Source of the DNA: a virus
Direction: 5' to 3' (one strand)
Length of the DNA: 34,499 nt
Virus record (IMG/VR): IMGVR_UViG_3300044631_003039
Location: 1-34,499 of that record
This document shows, one piece after another, positions 1 through 7,525 of this stretch (position 1 is the stretch's first letter; every line of letters starts with the position of its first letter). The notes under the pieces are model-generated. The model saw only the letters and a program-made list of their open reading frames with translations, did not search any database and was not told where the DNA came from. A program made the translations under genes and the position numbers.

Positions 1-1
1 G

Positions 2-715
2 ACCGCCGTCGTCACGGATCTGACCGAGGCTGGTCGCGTGCTTGCGGTCGCGACCGACCGCGTGAAGGCGGCGGAGGCCGAGCTCGACGCAGCCAAGAGC
101 GAGCGGAAGCGGCTCGCTCACGACGTCCTCCCCGCCCTCTTCGACAGCGCCAACGCCGACCGGATCGGGCTCCCCGACGCGGGGCTCGACGTCGTCATCC
201 GACCCTACTACCACGCCAACATCGGCGGCGACATGGATCCGGAGCAGAAGGAGCGCGCCTTCGACCACGTCGAGGAGCTCGGCGGCGGCGATCTGATCGC
301 AACCGTCGTCGAGATCAAACTCGGTCGAGGTCAGTTGAAAAGCGCCGAGGAGATCCGGTCCGCTCTTCTGTCGGCCCCGATTTTGTCTAGGCAGGATGTC
401 GGCACCCTCTCCAGGGCCGTGATGGAGAATAAACTCTCGAACCACCAGCGAGCGATCCTGCTGCAGATCCTGGACTCGTGCGTCCACGTCCCCGACGGAG
501 GACTGGTCCGGCTGAGCCGAGGGATTCCGTGGGCGACCCTGACGAGCTTCCTCCGGGAGTGGTTCGACCGGCGCGACGCGGCTCTGGAGGAGTGCGCCGA
601 GGGCGAGTCCCCACCACCACCGTTCGACAAGACCCCGAACCTGGACCTCCTCGGCGCGACGATCGGTCGCGTTGCGAAAATCGAGGTCCGACCCAAGAGG
701 AAGACCCGCCGATGA
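2..715 (+). CDS. Hypothetical phage protein, 5' end cut by window edge
   Basis: The frame is open to the first bases of the window, so the gene probably starts upstream; a GTG at 38 would be the first internal start (225 aa). The N-terminal part is Ala/Glu/Lys/Arg rich and looks like a short coiled coil, followed by a mixed alpha/beta segment with 'AFDHVEELGGGDLI'. The C-terminal end is basic (RPKRKTRR). The stop overlaps the next ATG (ATGA, 712-715), so it is translationally coupled to it. I do not recognise a family. Its place ahead of the conserved 299-aa protein and the primase suggests a DNA-replication or early role, but that is inference. Confidence 0.75.
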   Translation, partial: TAVVTDLTEAGRVLAVATDRVKAAEAELDAAKSERKRLAHDVLPALFDSANADRIGLPDAGLDVVIRPYYHANIGGDMDPEQKERAFDHVEELGGGDLIATVVEIKLGRGQLKSAEEIRSALLSAPILSRQDVGTLSRAVMENKLSNHQRAILLQILDSCVHVPDGGLVRLSRGIPWATLTSFLREWFDRRDAALEECAEGESPPPPFDKTPNLDLLGATIGRVAKIEVRPKRKTRR

Positions 716-1044
716 GCTCCGTCTATCCGTCCGGGCGGGTTCAGGTCGTCTTCACCTCTGGGACCGGGCGGTCGGCGACCTCGAGAGTGGATGTCCCGGT
801 CGTGGAGGACATGTCGCACGACGAGGATCTCCCGACGGCGTCCTTCTCCATCCCTCGGGTGCTGGCGGACGAGCTGGGGCTGGAGGAGTTTCTGTCGAGG
901 GCGGATGGCCACGACGTCTGGATCTACCAGGACACCGACTCCGGAACCTTCTGTCTGTGGCTCGAGCGGTGCACGTTCGAGCTGTCTGAGCAGGAGGGAA
1001 GGCTCCGGATCGTCGTGACCTATCGGGCGTGGAGGCGCGTGTGA
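712..1044 (+). CDS. Hypothetical protein, 110 aa
   Basis: Starts at ATG 712, overlapping the upstream stop, with GAGGAAGA about 10 bases before it as a ribosome-binding site. The product is acidic, mostly beta-rich by composition, and has no membrane segment or recognisable motif. It ends in a 4-base GTGA overlap with the next gene, so it belongs to the same translational chain. No family recognised. Confidence 0.7.
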   Translation: MSSVYPSGRVQVVFTSGTGRSATSRVDVPVVEDMSHDEDLPTASFSIPRVLADELGLEEFLSRADGHDVWIYQDTDSGTFCLWLERCTFELSEQEGRLRIVVTYRAWRRV

Positions 1045-1289
1045 GCCGACGTCACTGGTCCGAGTCCTACTCCTGCGTGTGCGGGGCGAAGTTCCGGTCC
1101 TACGGCGCCGAGGCGAGGCACCGCCACAACTTCCCGATCCTGTGCCGGAAGAAGCGCGTATCGCGGAGACTGAGTTCCGCGCACACTGATCGAACTGCAG
1201 CCGCAGCCGAGCCGACGAGGGCACCGGGGTCCCCTCTCGTCGAGATGTTCCTGGGACCCCATCAGCCCACGAAGCAAGAGGAGAACTGA
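1041..1289 (+). CDS. Small putative zinc-binding protein, 82 aa
   Basis: GTG 1041 overlaps the preceding stop. Residues 11-36 hold a Cys/His cluster: C-x-C, then H-x-H about 15 residues later, then another Cys ('RHRHNFPILC'). This resembles a small C2H2-type finger, although the Cys spacing (CVC) is tighter than the classical C-x2-C. The C-terminal half is Ala/Pro rich and probably disordered. Small zinc-finger proteins of this sort are common in phage early operons, where they bind nucleic acid or host proteins. The function is not known. Confidence 0.65.
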   Translation: MSRRHWSESYSCVCGAKFRSYGAEARHRHNFPILCRKKRVSRRLSSAHTDRTAAAAEPTRAPGSPLVEMFLGPHQPTKQEEN

Positions 1290-1293
1290 CTCC

Positions 1294-2193
1294 GTGGCCA
1301 CAAAACCGACCGACAAGAAGACTCCAGTCGACGGCGGACTCCCCGATCAGGACCCCGCCACCACCGCGCTGACCGGCGCCGCCCTGACCACCGCCGCGCC
1401 GGGAGGCCCCCCGGCAGACCTCGCCGACGACATGGAGGCGCTCGCTGGCGCCGGCATCAGCGACCGGCCCGAGGACGCGTCCACCCCGTGGCTCGTCGTG
1501 CTCCAGAAGGGTAGCCCCGAGGTCAACAAGCACGAGCCGGAGTATGTGCCGGGAGCGGAGGCGGGCGACTTCATGCACTCCATCACCAAGCGACTCTGGA
1601 AGCAGGCGGAGGGCGGACCCTGCGTTCTGCAGGCCTTCTTCCAGAAGAACGAGGTCGAGTGGGTGCCGCGTGGCTCCGGCGGTGGCTACGTCGCCACGCA
1701 CGACGCGAACACGGCGCTCGGGCGCCAGGTGACGCTGGTCCAGGCGCCTGGTGGCAGCAAGCGCATGCTCCGGATGCTCCCGAACGGCAATCAGCTCGTG
1801 GAGACCAACTACCACTTCCTGATCGACGTCGACGCGATGGACATGATGGTCCTCGGCCTGACGTCCACCGGCCTCGGGTTCAGCCGTCGCTGGACCGCCG
1901 CGATGAAGTCGCACAAGATCCGTGGCGCCAACGGCCCGGTGATCGCGCCCAGCTTCACCCGCGTCTACCAGCTCAAGACGCTCTACCAGAAGAACGACCA
2001 GGGCGACTGGTTCGTTCCGGTGGCGGAGGATCTCGGCTGGGTCCAGACCGGCACGGACCAGCGGTTTGCCTACGAGGCAGCGAAGAAGTTCTTCCTGCAG
2101 GCGAACTCGATGGGGTCGGTTCCGATGGGTCGCCCTGCCGATTCCGGGAGCACGATCGACGCCGCGCCCGCCGAGGACAGCGGCCCGCTCTGA
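1294..2193 (+). CDS. Conserved phage protein of the early/replication region, 299 aa
   Basis: GTG 1294 is preceded by AGAGGAGAA. The first ~55 residues are low-complexity (Ala/Pro/Thr rich, probably disordered). The rest is a folded domain containing 'PWLVVLQKGSPEVNKHEPEY', 'GDFMHSITKRLW' and 'LGWVQTGTDQRFAYEAAKKF'. This pattern (a 'flexible tail, then P-x-hhhhQ..SPE..k..p.yi.GA..Gd...') recurs in uncharacterised proteins that sit next to replication genes in many phages. A single-stranded DNA-binding role is possible but not demonstrated by any motif here. Third codon positions are richer in C than in the neighbouring genes, which suggests high expression. A strong hairpin follows the stop. 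Confidence 0.8.
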   Translation: MATKPTDKKTPVDGGLPDQDPATTALTGAALTTAAPGGPPADLADDMEALAGAGISDRPEDASTPWLVVLQKGSPEVNKHEPEYVPGAEAGDFMHSITKRLWKQAEGGPCVLQAFFQKNEVEWVPRGSGGGYVATHDANTALGRQVTLVQAPGGSKRMLRMLPNGNQLVETNYHFLIDVDAMDMMVLGLTSTGLGFSRRWTAAMKSHKIRGANGPVIAPSFTRVYQLKTLYQKNDQGDWFVPVAEDLGWVQTGTDQRFAYEAAKKFFLQANSMGSVPMGRPADSGSTIDAAPAEDSGPL

Positions 2194-2203
2194 CGACGAC
2201 GTG

Positions 2204-2237
2204 ACGCCACCCACCGGGGAGACTCGGTGGGTGGCGT
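2204..2237 (+). terminator. Strong hairpin, probable intrinsic terminator
   Basis: A perfect 13-bp inverted repeat (acgccacccaccg / cggtgggtggcgt) with an 8-base loop begins 10 bases after the stop of the 299-aa protein gene. No long T run follows, only GCCTTG. It could be a weak or Rho-assisted terminator, or a 3'-end stabiliser between the first small operon and the primase gene. Confidence 0.65.
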
Positions 2238-2255
2238 GCCTTGTGGGGGACGTCC

Positions 2256-3785
2256 GTGTCGACTCGTGCCGAGAGATTCCACATACTGTTCGAGGGTGCC
2301 CGCCGGTCTCACGGAACCTACTCCGTGGAGGACCCTCGCGCCGACTCTCCTAAGAAAGAGATCAAGCGGACCGCCCGGACTCTCCGGGAGCCCGTCACGA
2401 CGGAGCTCTGGGTTCAGCATCTGGAGGGAACGAGACCGCTCGGGGTCGTCACGATCCGGGAGGACCACACCGTTCTGTGGGCCGCAGTGGACGTCGACGA
2501 CTACAGCGTGTCGCACACGGAGCTCGTCTCGAAGCTCGCCGCGCACGACGTTCCGGCACTCGTCTGCAGGACGAAGAGCGGCGGAGCTCACGTCTTCCTG
2601 TTCTTCTCCGAGCCGATAGCTGCCGAGGAGGCCATGTCCCGGCTCCGGGAGCTCGCCGCTCTCCTGGGCCACGGAAACTCCGAGATCTACCCGAAGCAGG
2701 ACCGCGTTCTCGCCGACAAGGGAGACCTCGGGTCGTGGCTGAACATGCCATACTTCGACGGCGACGCCACCACGCGATACTGCGTCAGACCCGACGGAGC
2801 GGGACTCACGGCCGACGCGTTCCTGACCGCAGCCGAGGCACGGAGGATCACTCGGGACCAGTTGATGGCCCTCCGGCTCCGCCCCACGGTCGAGGAGTTC
2901 AACCAGGGACCTCCGTGTCTGGAGACCCTGGCGGCGGTCGGGTTCGGCGAGGGCACCCGGAACAATGGACTCTTCGCGCTCGGCGTGCTCGCCAAGAAGA
3001 TGAGTCCCGACGACTGGGAGAAGCTTCTGGAGCGGTGGAACCAGGACTACATGCGGCCGCCGCTCCCGTCGGCGGAGGTGTCGGTCATCCTGAGATCGCT
3101 CCGCAGGAAGGACTACACCTACAGGTGCACGGATCAGCCGTGCGTCAGCCACTGCAACGTCGCGCTGTGCCGAACGCGCCCCCACGGGGTCGGAGCCGGG
3201 GGTGCTGCCCCCATCCTGGAGAGCGCGTCCGTTCTGTCCAGCGATCCGCCTCTGTTCTTCGTCGTCCTGAAGACGGGCGGAACGATCGAGTGCACGGCGG
3301 CGGAGCTCCTGGACTCCAAGAAGTTTCAGCTCGCGGCGCTCAATCAGCTTCGCATCGTGACGCCGCTCTACAAGACGGACGACTGGCTCCGGTCCGTCCA
3401 GAAGATAATCGAGAACGCCACGGTCATCGAGGTTCCCTCCGAGGTCGGCGTGAGGGGCCGCTTCGAGGAGATACTCGAGAACTTCTGCACCGACCGCCAC
3501 AGAGCGGACCAGAGGGACGAGATACTCCTCGGGAAGCCATGGGTCGACGACGCGGGGAGGAGGGTCGTGTTCCGGCTCATGGACCTGGAGGCTGCGATGG
3601 CCCGCGTTCGTTTCGACGACTACGGTCGGGCAAAGATCACGGCGAGGCTCCGGGAGATGGGCGGCGGCTCCCTCCAGTTCGACGCTCGCGGGAAGAACGT
3701 TCGGTGCTGGTTCATCCCGACGTCCGCCGTGTCCTGGCAGACCTCGCCGCACGCCGTTCCGGACCCATCTGACACCCCACTGTAG
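2256..3785 (+). CDS. Archaeo-eukaryotic-type (AEP) DNA primase, 509 aa
   Basis: This is probably the replication primase, laying primers for the family A polymerase further on. The N-terminal half has AEP signatures: 'FHILFEG' near residue 10, the metal-binding DxD in 'AAVDVDDY' at about residues 79-82, and the nucleotide-binding 'KSGGAHVFLFF' near 107-117. It resembles the primase-polymerase domain found in TOTE-type systems and in many phage primases. A Cys/His cluster at about 295-315 (C..C..H C..C) may bind zinc. I see no Walker A motif, so this is a primase without a fused helicase. GTG 2256 is preferred over TTG 2241 because GGGGGA lies 5 bases upstream of it. The C-terminal ~170 residues are unassigned. 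Confidence 0.82.
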   Translation: MSTRAERFHILFEGARRSHGTYSVEDPRADSPKKEIKRTARTLREPVTTELWVQHLEGTRPLGVVTIREDHTVLWAAVDVDDYSVSHTELVSKLAAHDVPALVCRTKSGGAHVFLFFSEPIAAEEAMSRLRELAALLGHGNSEIYPKQDRVLADKGDLGSWLNMPYFDGDATTRYCVRPDGAGLTADAFLTAAEARRITRDQLMALRLRPTVEEFNQGPPCLETLAAVGFGEGTRNNGLFALGVLAKKMSPDDWEKLLERWNQDYMRPPLPSAEVSVILRSLRRKDYTYRCTDQPCVSHCNVALCRTRPHGVGAGGAAPILESASVLSSDPPLFFVVLKTGGTIECTAAELLDSKKFQLAALNQLRIVTPLYKTDDWLRSVQKIIENATVIEVPSEVGVRGRFEEILENFCTDRHRADQRDEILLGKPWVDDAGRRVVFRLMDLEAAMARVRFDDYGRAKITARLREMGGGSLQFDARGKNVRCWFIPTSAVSWQTSPHAVPDPSDTPL

Positions 3786-3794
3786 GAGAGACGA

Positions 3795-4235
3795 GTGAAG
3801 ACGACCCTGATCCTGTCCCGCTTCGCGTCCAGCTTCACGTCCACCCCCGGCCTGCTCGTCGTGGAGCAGGGATCGTCCCGGTGGTGGTGCTACACGATGG
3901 AGGACCCGGTCCGGCCCCGAGGACAGAAGATCGCTGGTCGGACGGCGATCCCGTCCGGACTGTATCGCGTGTTGATCACCTACAGCCCTCGCTTCAAGGT
4001 CGATCTCCCACTCCTGGTCGGCGACGAGCAGTTTCAGCGCGACTGGAGCGGCGTGCGGATTCACTCCGGGAACAAGGCCGAGGACACGGAGGGGTGCCCG
4101 CTGGTCGGCATGACGCTCGACCGCGCGGAGTGGGTCTCCAGCTCGGCCGTCGCGATGGGTATGTTAATGCCGATCCTGAGGAGGTCCACCGACACGACGC
4201 TCCGCATCTACAACGACGGGGACCGCGCGCCATGA
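3795..4235 (+). CDS. DUF5675 family protein (YkuD-like), 146 aa
   Basis: The conserved core 'VRIHSGNKAEDTEGCPLVG' (H90 and C101) is the hallmark of DUF5675, a phage family with a predicted L,D-transpeptidase-like fold in which the His and Cys would form the active site. Other family features are 'CYTMEDPVR' near residue 32, 'TAIPSGLYRV' near 50 and 'LRIYND' at the end. The likely role is peptidoglycan interaction, but no activity is established for the family. There is no signal peptide. GTG 3795 has TAGGAGAG nine bases upstream. It lies away from the leftward lysis genes, so a lysis role is uncertain. Confidence 0.8.
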   Translation: MKTTLILSRFASSFTSTPGLLVVEQGSSRWWCYTMEDPVRPRGQKIAGRTAIPSGLYRVLITYSPRFKVDLPLLVGDEQFQRDWSGVRIHSGNKAEDTEGCPLVGMTLDRAEWVSSSAVAMGMLMPILRRSTDTTLRIYNDGDRAP

Positions 4236-4351
4236 GGATGAAGCTTCTTCGGCGCGACCACATCGAGGGCGTGGGCGTGTTCGGGATCCTGTTCTTCCCT
4301 GCGACTCTGGTCGAGCCTCCTCGCCTAGATCTCGTCGCGCGGAGGCTGTGA
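4232..4351 (+). CDS. Small hypothetical protein, 39 aa
   Basis: ATG 4232 overlaps the DUF5675 stop, and its own stop overlaps the next ATG by one base (TGATG), exactly filling the space between two clear genes. The product has a basic N-terminus (MRMKLLRR) and a short hydrophobic stretch 'GVFGILFFPATLV' that could be a weak membrane-contacting helix. No family recognised. Support comes from the tight packing only. Confidence 0.5.
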   Translation: MRMKLLRRDHIEGVGVFGILFFPATLVEPPRLDLVARRL

Positions 4352-4962
4352 TGCGCCTCTTCTTCGACTTCGAGACGACTGGGAAGCTGGAGAGGCACTC
4401 CGGACCGGACGATCCTCGCCAGCCGGTCCCGGTCCAGGCGGCGATGTATCTTGAGACCGACAGCGAGAACGTCGTTCGGGTCTCGAGCTACCTCATCGAT
4501 CCGGAGAGCTGGCCGGGGGAGCGAGTCCGGTGGGACCCGGACGCGGAGAGGGTCCACGGAATCCCGAGGGAGGTGGCGCGCGCATACGGGGTCTCGGCTC
4601 AGCATCTCGCCAACGACTTGATGTCCATGCTCGGGCACGCGACTCTGACCATCGCTCACAACATCGAGTTCGACGTCCGGATCGCCGACGTGGCGTTTCA
4701 CCGACTGGGGATGCCGAGGCTCCCGTGGCCCACCCAGTTCTGCACCATGCTTCGGTCCGTCCCGATCGTGAAGAAGCCGGGGCGTCGCGTGGGGGAGTTC
4801 GGGTGGCCGAAACTGGCGGAGGCATACCACTTCTTCACGAAGAAGGAGCTCTCCGGAGCCCACGACGCGCTGGTGGACGTCTATGCCTGCCGCGCGGTGT
4901 TCCGGGGAATTCAGCGAACGCTCGCGCAGGCGGCTGTTTCGCCGCCGGAGGCTCCGGGCTAG
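4351..4962 (+). CDS. DnaQ-like DEDDh 3'-5' exonuclease, 203 aa
   Basis: This is a single-domain exonuclease of the DnaQ/RNase T superfamily. It degrades DNA or RNA from the 3' end using two metal ions. The five catalytic residues are visible: D6 and E8 in 'FFDFETTG', D108 in 'AHNIEFDVR', and H171 and D176 in 'GAHDALVDVYAC'. Length is typical of stand-alone members. ATG 4351 is favoured over GTG 4348 because GGAGG at 4341-4345 is better spaced. The polymerase at 14767 has its own exonuclease domain, so this enzyme likely serves recombination, repair or host DNA turnover. Its TAG stop is also the first half of a promoter -10 box. Confidence 0.88.
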   Translation: MRLFFDFETTGKLERHSGPDDPRQPVPVQAAMYLETDSENVVRVSSYLIDPESWPGERVRWDPDAERVHGIPREVARAYGVSAQHLANDLMSMLGHATLTIAHNIEFDVRIADVAFHRLGMPRLPWPTQFCTMLRSVPIVKKPGRRVGEFGWPKLAEAYHFFTKKELSGAHDALVDVYACRAVFRGIQRTLAQAAVSPPEAPG

Positions 4963-4965
4963 ACT
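4937..4965 (+). promoter_or_regulatory. Phage promoter (family site 1)
   Basis: TTTCGC (4937-4942), a 17-base spacer and TAGACT (4960-4965), matching the promoter family found eleven times in this window. It lies inside the end of the exonuclease gene, whose TAG stop forms the first three bases of the -10. It would drive the gene at 4989. The upstream A[AG]GAATT element is missing here. Confidence 0.65.
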
Positions 4966-4988
4966 GAGGGCTCCAGAGGGAGGCTCGC

Positions 4989-5402
4989 GTGCAGACATTT
5001 CTTCCGTATCCCGACTTCGTCCTCAGCGCCAGGGCTCTCGACGACCGAAGACTCGGGAAGCAGCGCGTGGAGGCTCACCAGATCCGTCGGGCGCTCCTCG
5101 GTGTCACCACCGGCTGGAGAAATCACCCCGCGACGCTGATGTGGGAGGGTCGAGTCGCTGCGCTCGGCATCTACACGAACGCCATGATAGACGAGTGGAT
5201 CCGCCGGGGATTCCGGAACACGATGAGGCACTGTCCGGTCTACCGAGGTCAGGAGGTGATGATGCCCACGTGGATGGGTCTCCCCGACTTCCACGCTCGC
5301 CACCGCTCCAACCTTCTCCGGAAGGACCCCGATCACTACGGAAAGTTCGGTTGGACGGAGTCCCCGGACATGGAGTATCTCTGGCCCGGCGGAGGAGTCT
5401 GA
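4989..5402 (+). CDS. MSMEG_6728 / pyrimidine-dimer-glycosylase-like protein, 137 aa
   Basis: The start 'MQTFLPYPDF' followed by 'SARALDDRRLGKQRVEAHQI' is the signature of the MSMEG_6728 family, which is related to the Pyr_excise domain of T4 endonuclease V (a glycosylase/lyase acting on thymine dimers). Further matches are 'GWRNHPATLMWEGR' and 'HARHRSNLLRKDPDHYGKFGW'. The usual role would be DNA repair, but most MSMEG_6728 members are untested. GTG 4989 has AGAGGGAGG upstream and a family promoter 24 bases before it, so it starts a new operon. A base-repair enzyme is of interest in a phage that may carry modified thymidine. Confidence 0.78.
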   Translation: MQTFLPYPDFVLSARALDDRRLGKQRVEAHQIRRALLGVTTGWRNHPATLMWEGRVAALGIYTNAMIDEWIRRGFRNTMRHCPVYRGQEVMMPTWMGLPDFHARHRSNLLRKDPDHYGKFGWTESPDMEYLWPGGGV

Positions 5403-5746
5403 TGCCCGCAGCGATCGACTGGTCGGAGGAGATGACGGCGGAGCTCCTTCGCCTTCGCCGACTTGGGCTGTCGGCCAAAGAGGTCTCGGAGCGACTCGGG
5501 ATCTCCGCTCACGCATGTTGGGGCCAGCTCGCCAGAGTCGGCGATCCCGCGAAAGAGATTCCGCCTCAGCCACCACCTCCGGGCGCTGTAGAGGGTCCCG
5601 AGAGAAATTCCTGGGGCAACGCGATGAGGCCAGGGCACCCAGTGTCGTGGGGTGCGCTGACGTCCGGGACGGTCCTGGACGGACTTCCGTATCCGTCGAG
5701 GGTCGACCAGGTCGTCGGAAAGCTGTCGAGGAGGGCAGGGACGTGA
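5402..5746 (+). CDS. GcrA-like helix-turn-helix regulator, 114 aa
   Basis: The N-terminus 'DWSEEMTAELLRLRRLGLSA' followed by 'KEVSERLGISAHACWGQLAR' matches the GcrA DNA-binding domain (tryptophan, then a helix-turn-helix). The C-terminus 'MRPGHPVSWGALTSG...LPYP' is also typical of phage GcrA-like proteins. In Alphaproteobacteria GcrA is a methylation-sensitive transcription factor that works with RNA polymerase sigma-70. Here it may steer host or phage promoters. ATG 5402 overlaps the upstream stop by one base, and the stop overlaps the next GTG. Confidence 0.75.
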   Translation: MPAAIDWSEEMTAELLRLRRLGLSAKEVSERLGISAHACWGQLARVGDPAKEIPPQPPPPGAVEGPERNSWGNAMRPGHPVSWGALTSGTVLDGLPYPSRVDQVVGKLSRRAGT

Positions 5747-6072
5747 GGATCAGCTTCAGGGGCGGGACGTGGGTCAACGACTGGGTCCCAACTCCCGGGG
5801 CGGAGCTCCGGTGGCTCAAGACCAGGAGGACCTGGACAGCGACTATCGGGTCGGTTCGCATCGCCACCGTTGGCTCGAACACTATAGGCGGGCAGCTCCG
5901 GCTGACAATCGTCGGATGGACCTGGGGAACGAGCGGCACTCCGTCCGTTCCGGTTCGAGATCTCGACGAGGCAGCCGCCAGGATCAGGCGAGTTCTTCGG
6001 GAGGTCGCTGCGGAGTGCCGAGTCATCCTTGGGGAAGACTCTTTCTCGGACGGAAGAGGCCCGCTACAGTGA
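5743..6072 (+). CDS. Hypothetical protein, 109 aa
   Basis: GTG 5743 overlaps the regulator stop, with GGAGGGCAGGG upstream. The N-terminal two thirds are beta-rich ('FRGGTWVNDW', 'RTWTATIGSVRIATVGSNTI'), and the end is a charged helix ('EAAARIRRVLREVAAE'). No family recognised. Its last 30 bases contain a family promoter, and the TGA stop overlaps the -10 box. Confidence 0.68.
   Translation: MRISFRGGTWVNDWVPTPGAELRWLKTRRTWTATIGSVRIATVGSNTIGGQLRLTIVGWTWGTSGTPSVPVRDLDEAAARIRRVLREVAAECRVILGEDSFSDGRGPLQ
6042..6070 (+). promoter_or_regulatory. Phage promoter (family site 2)
   Basis: TTTCTC (6042-6047), 17 bases, TACAGT (6065-6070), followed by GAC as at other sites. It lies within the end of the upstream gene, whose TGA stop begins at the last T of the -10. 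It drives the small membrane protein gene at 6095. Confidence 0.65.
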
Positions 6073-6094
6073 CCCCGTTGCGAGGGAGGTCGGC

Positions 6095-6283
6095 GTGAGT
6101 CCGTTTCAAGAGTTCGTCCGGGAGCACTCCAGACTGTCGACGGATCCGCCTCAGTGGAGGATCGTGTCCGAGCTCCTGGGGTGGATGTCGAGTCTTCCTC
6201 CTGGCGCGTGGATCGTCTGGGCGACCTGGACGATCCTCTCTGTCCTCCTGTTCCTATATCTGGCGAGGAGAGTATCCCGATGA
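6095..6283 (+). CDS. Small single-pass membrane protein, 62 aa
   Basis: GTG 6095 is preceded by GAGGGAGG and by a family promoter. The C-terminal half is one clear transmembrane helix (about residues 36-57, 'AWIVWATWTILSVLLFLYLA') ending in a basic 'RRVSR' tail, so the N-terminus is likely outside and the tail cytoplasmic. Such proteins in early operons are often exclusion or host-membrane effectors. It could also be a holin-like protein, though the holin-like gene in the leftward block is a better candidate. Function unknown. Confidence 0.7.
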   Translation: MSPFQEFVREHSRLSTDPPQWRIVSELLGWMSSLPPGAWIVWATWTILSVLLFLYLARRVSR

Positions 6284-6993
6284 CGTCGAGGCTCTGCGAA
6301 CACTGCAGGGTGGTGGAGCTGGATCCGGCCGGGTCGTGCCCCGTCTGCGGCTGGAAACCTCCCCTGGGGGGCTGGGCCGACCCCCCAGCGCCGCCGCCCC
6401 GCCCGCCCGCCCTACCGCCAACCCCCCGCCCCTCCCCCGGCCAGGGGCCGTCTGGGGTCTCCATGTCGGACGCCATGCTTCTCTGCGCTCTGGACGTTCT
6501 CGCGTCCAGCCTCCCCACGGAGGACGGAGTGGGGGACGTCGAGATCCTCACGGAGATCGGGAGGATCGCGGACGACCTGGTTCTGTCCGGCGTGTCGCAT
6601 CCGTCCGGGGAGCCGATGGGCGAGGTTGGGTTGAAAAACCTTGCGCCGCACAATTATGCCTCCGAGTGGACCATGGTCTCCCTCGTTGCACGGAGCACTC
6701 GCCTCGGCCGGATCCTTGGGTGCCGAGGAATCGTGGACTACCTGATCGAGAAGATAACGCCGGGGTCCGTCGTGATCGTCGCGTCGTGGGAGGGAACGAC
6801 CCAGCTCGCTGTCTATCCCGAGAGGATCTTTCGCCGGGTGCTCTTTCGGATCATGTCGACGGACGTTCCCCACTTTCGGGGTGTCGATGCCGTTCGGGTG
6901 TCGGTGGATGCCTGCGTCCCCTGGGACGCCCCGTTCGTCGAGCCGGGGGGTGCTCGTGGCGTCGTGGCTCAGCTGAAGGGAGAGTGGACGTGA
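6280..6993 (+). CDS. Zinc-ribbon protein with proline-rich linker, 237 aa
   Basis: ATG 6280 overlaps the preceding stop. Residues 6-22 contain two Cys pairs ('CEHC' and 'CPVC'), a compact zinc ribbon. A proline-rich linker (about 27-60) follows and coincides with a run of C-rich DNA near 6380-6445. The remaining ~175 residues begin 'MSDAMLLCALDVLASSLP' and look like a folded alpha/beta domain. I do not recognise that domain. Modular build suggests a nucleic-acid or protein adaptor. Confidence 0.7.
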   Translation: MTSRLCEHCRVVELDPAGSCPVCGWKPPLGGWADPPAPPPRPPALPPTPRPSPGQGPSGVSMSDAMLLCALDVLASSLPTEDGVGDVEILTEIGRIADDLVLSGVSHPSGEPMGEVGLKNLAPHNYASEWTMVSLVARSTRLGRILGCRGIVDYLIEKITPGSVVIVASWEGTTQLAVYPERIFRRVLFRIMSTDVPHFRGVDAVRVSVDACVPWDAPFVEPGGARGVVAQLKGEWT

Positions 6994-7328
6994 AGATCGA
7001 GACGACTGTCAACAACATTCTGATGAGCGTGTGGGACCTCTCTGGTCGGGGAGTCACGATCAACAGCGTTCCTCGGGACGGTGTCCGCGTGCTGATCCCG
7101 GGCGAGGACACTCCGGTAGAGATCGTCGAGGGCCAGGTGTGGCGCCACTCGAAGTCCGGGCGGCTCTACACCGTTGCGTCCATCGGCGTCATCGAGGAGG
7201 GCGCGGTCCTCGCGGTCCACTATTTCTCGGAAGGGTCGCCGACGATCTGGACTCGGCCCGTGGCGGCGTGGCTGGAGCCGGTCCTGGTCGAGGTGACGCT
7301 CCCTCGCTTCCAGAAGATCGAGCCGTGA
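6990..7328 (+). CDS. DUF1653-like protein, 112 aa
   Basis: GTG 6990 overlaps the previous stop. The C-terminal half ('GQVWRHSKSGRLYTVASIGV', then 'AVHYFSEGSPTIWTRPVAAW') follows the pattern of the small beta-barrel DUF1653 domain: G-x-(Y/W)-x-H-x-K-x-G..Y.V, then V-x-Y, then I-W-x-R-P-x-x-x-W. The N-terminal half is unassigned. Function of the family is unknown. Confidence 0.68.
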   Translation: MKIETTVNNILMSVWDLSGRGVTINSVPRDGVRVLIPGEDTPVEIVEGQVWRHSKSGRLYTVASIGVIEEGAVLAVHYFSEGSPTIWTRPVAAWLEPVLVEVTLPRFQKIEP

Positions 7329-7522
7329 CGAGCCCGGCTCCGGGAACGCGGTGGAGGAGCCTGAGGACTCGGACGATCTTCGTTGTAGACGGATTCAGAA
7401 CGCTCTCCGACGCGAACCGGACGGAGTGCGTTCTGTGCTACAACGAGGCGGACCCGAGGGACCGAGTTCTGTTCAATCTGTCAGACTGGGGACCCGACTC
7501 CCCAGCTTTCGAGAGGGTCTAG
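7325..7522 (+). CDS. Hypothetical protein, 65 aa
   Basis: GTG 7325 overlaps the preceding stop. The protein has a basic N-terminus and 'ECVLCYNEADPRDRVLFNLS', with a C-x2-C pair that is not part of an obvious second pair. No family recognised. The stop is three bases before the next ATG. Confidence 0.6.
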   Translation: MTSPAPGTRWRSLRTRTIFVVDGFRTLSDANRTECVLCYNEADPRDRVLFNLSDWGPDSPAFERV

Positions 7523-7525
7523 GTC

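Noticed and set aside
331-2214. Long leftward open frames in the early region (for example 331-2214, 2070-4064, 4959-6653, 7923-9251)
   Set aside because: They lie antisense to well-supported genes, are Arg/Pro/Gly-rich with no motif, and are expected as mirror frames in high-GC coding DNA.
6380-6445. C-rich low-complexity tract as a regulatory element
   Set aside because: It is the proline-rich linker of the zinc-ribbon protein in a well-coupled gene.
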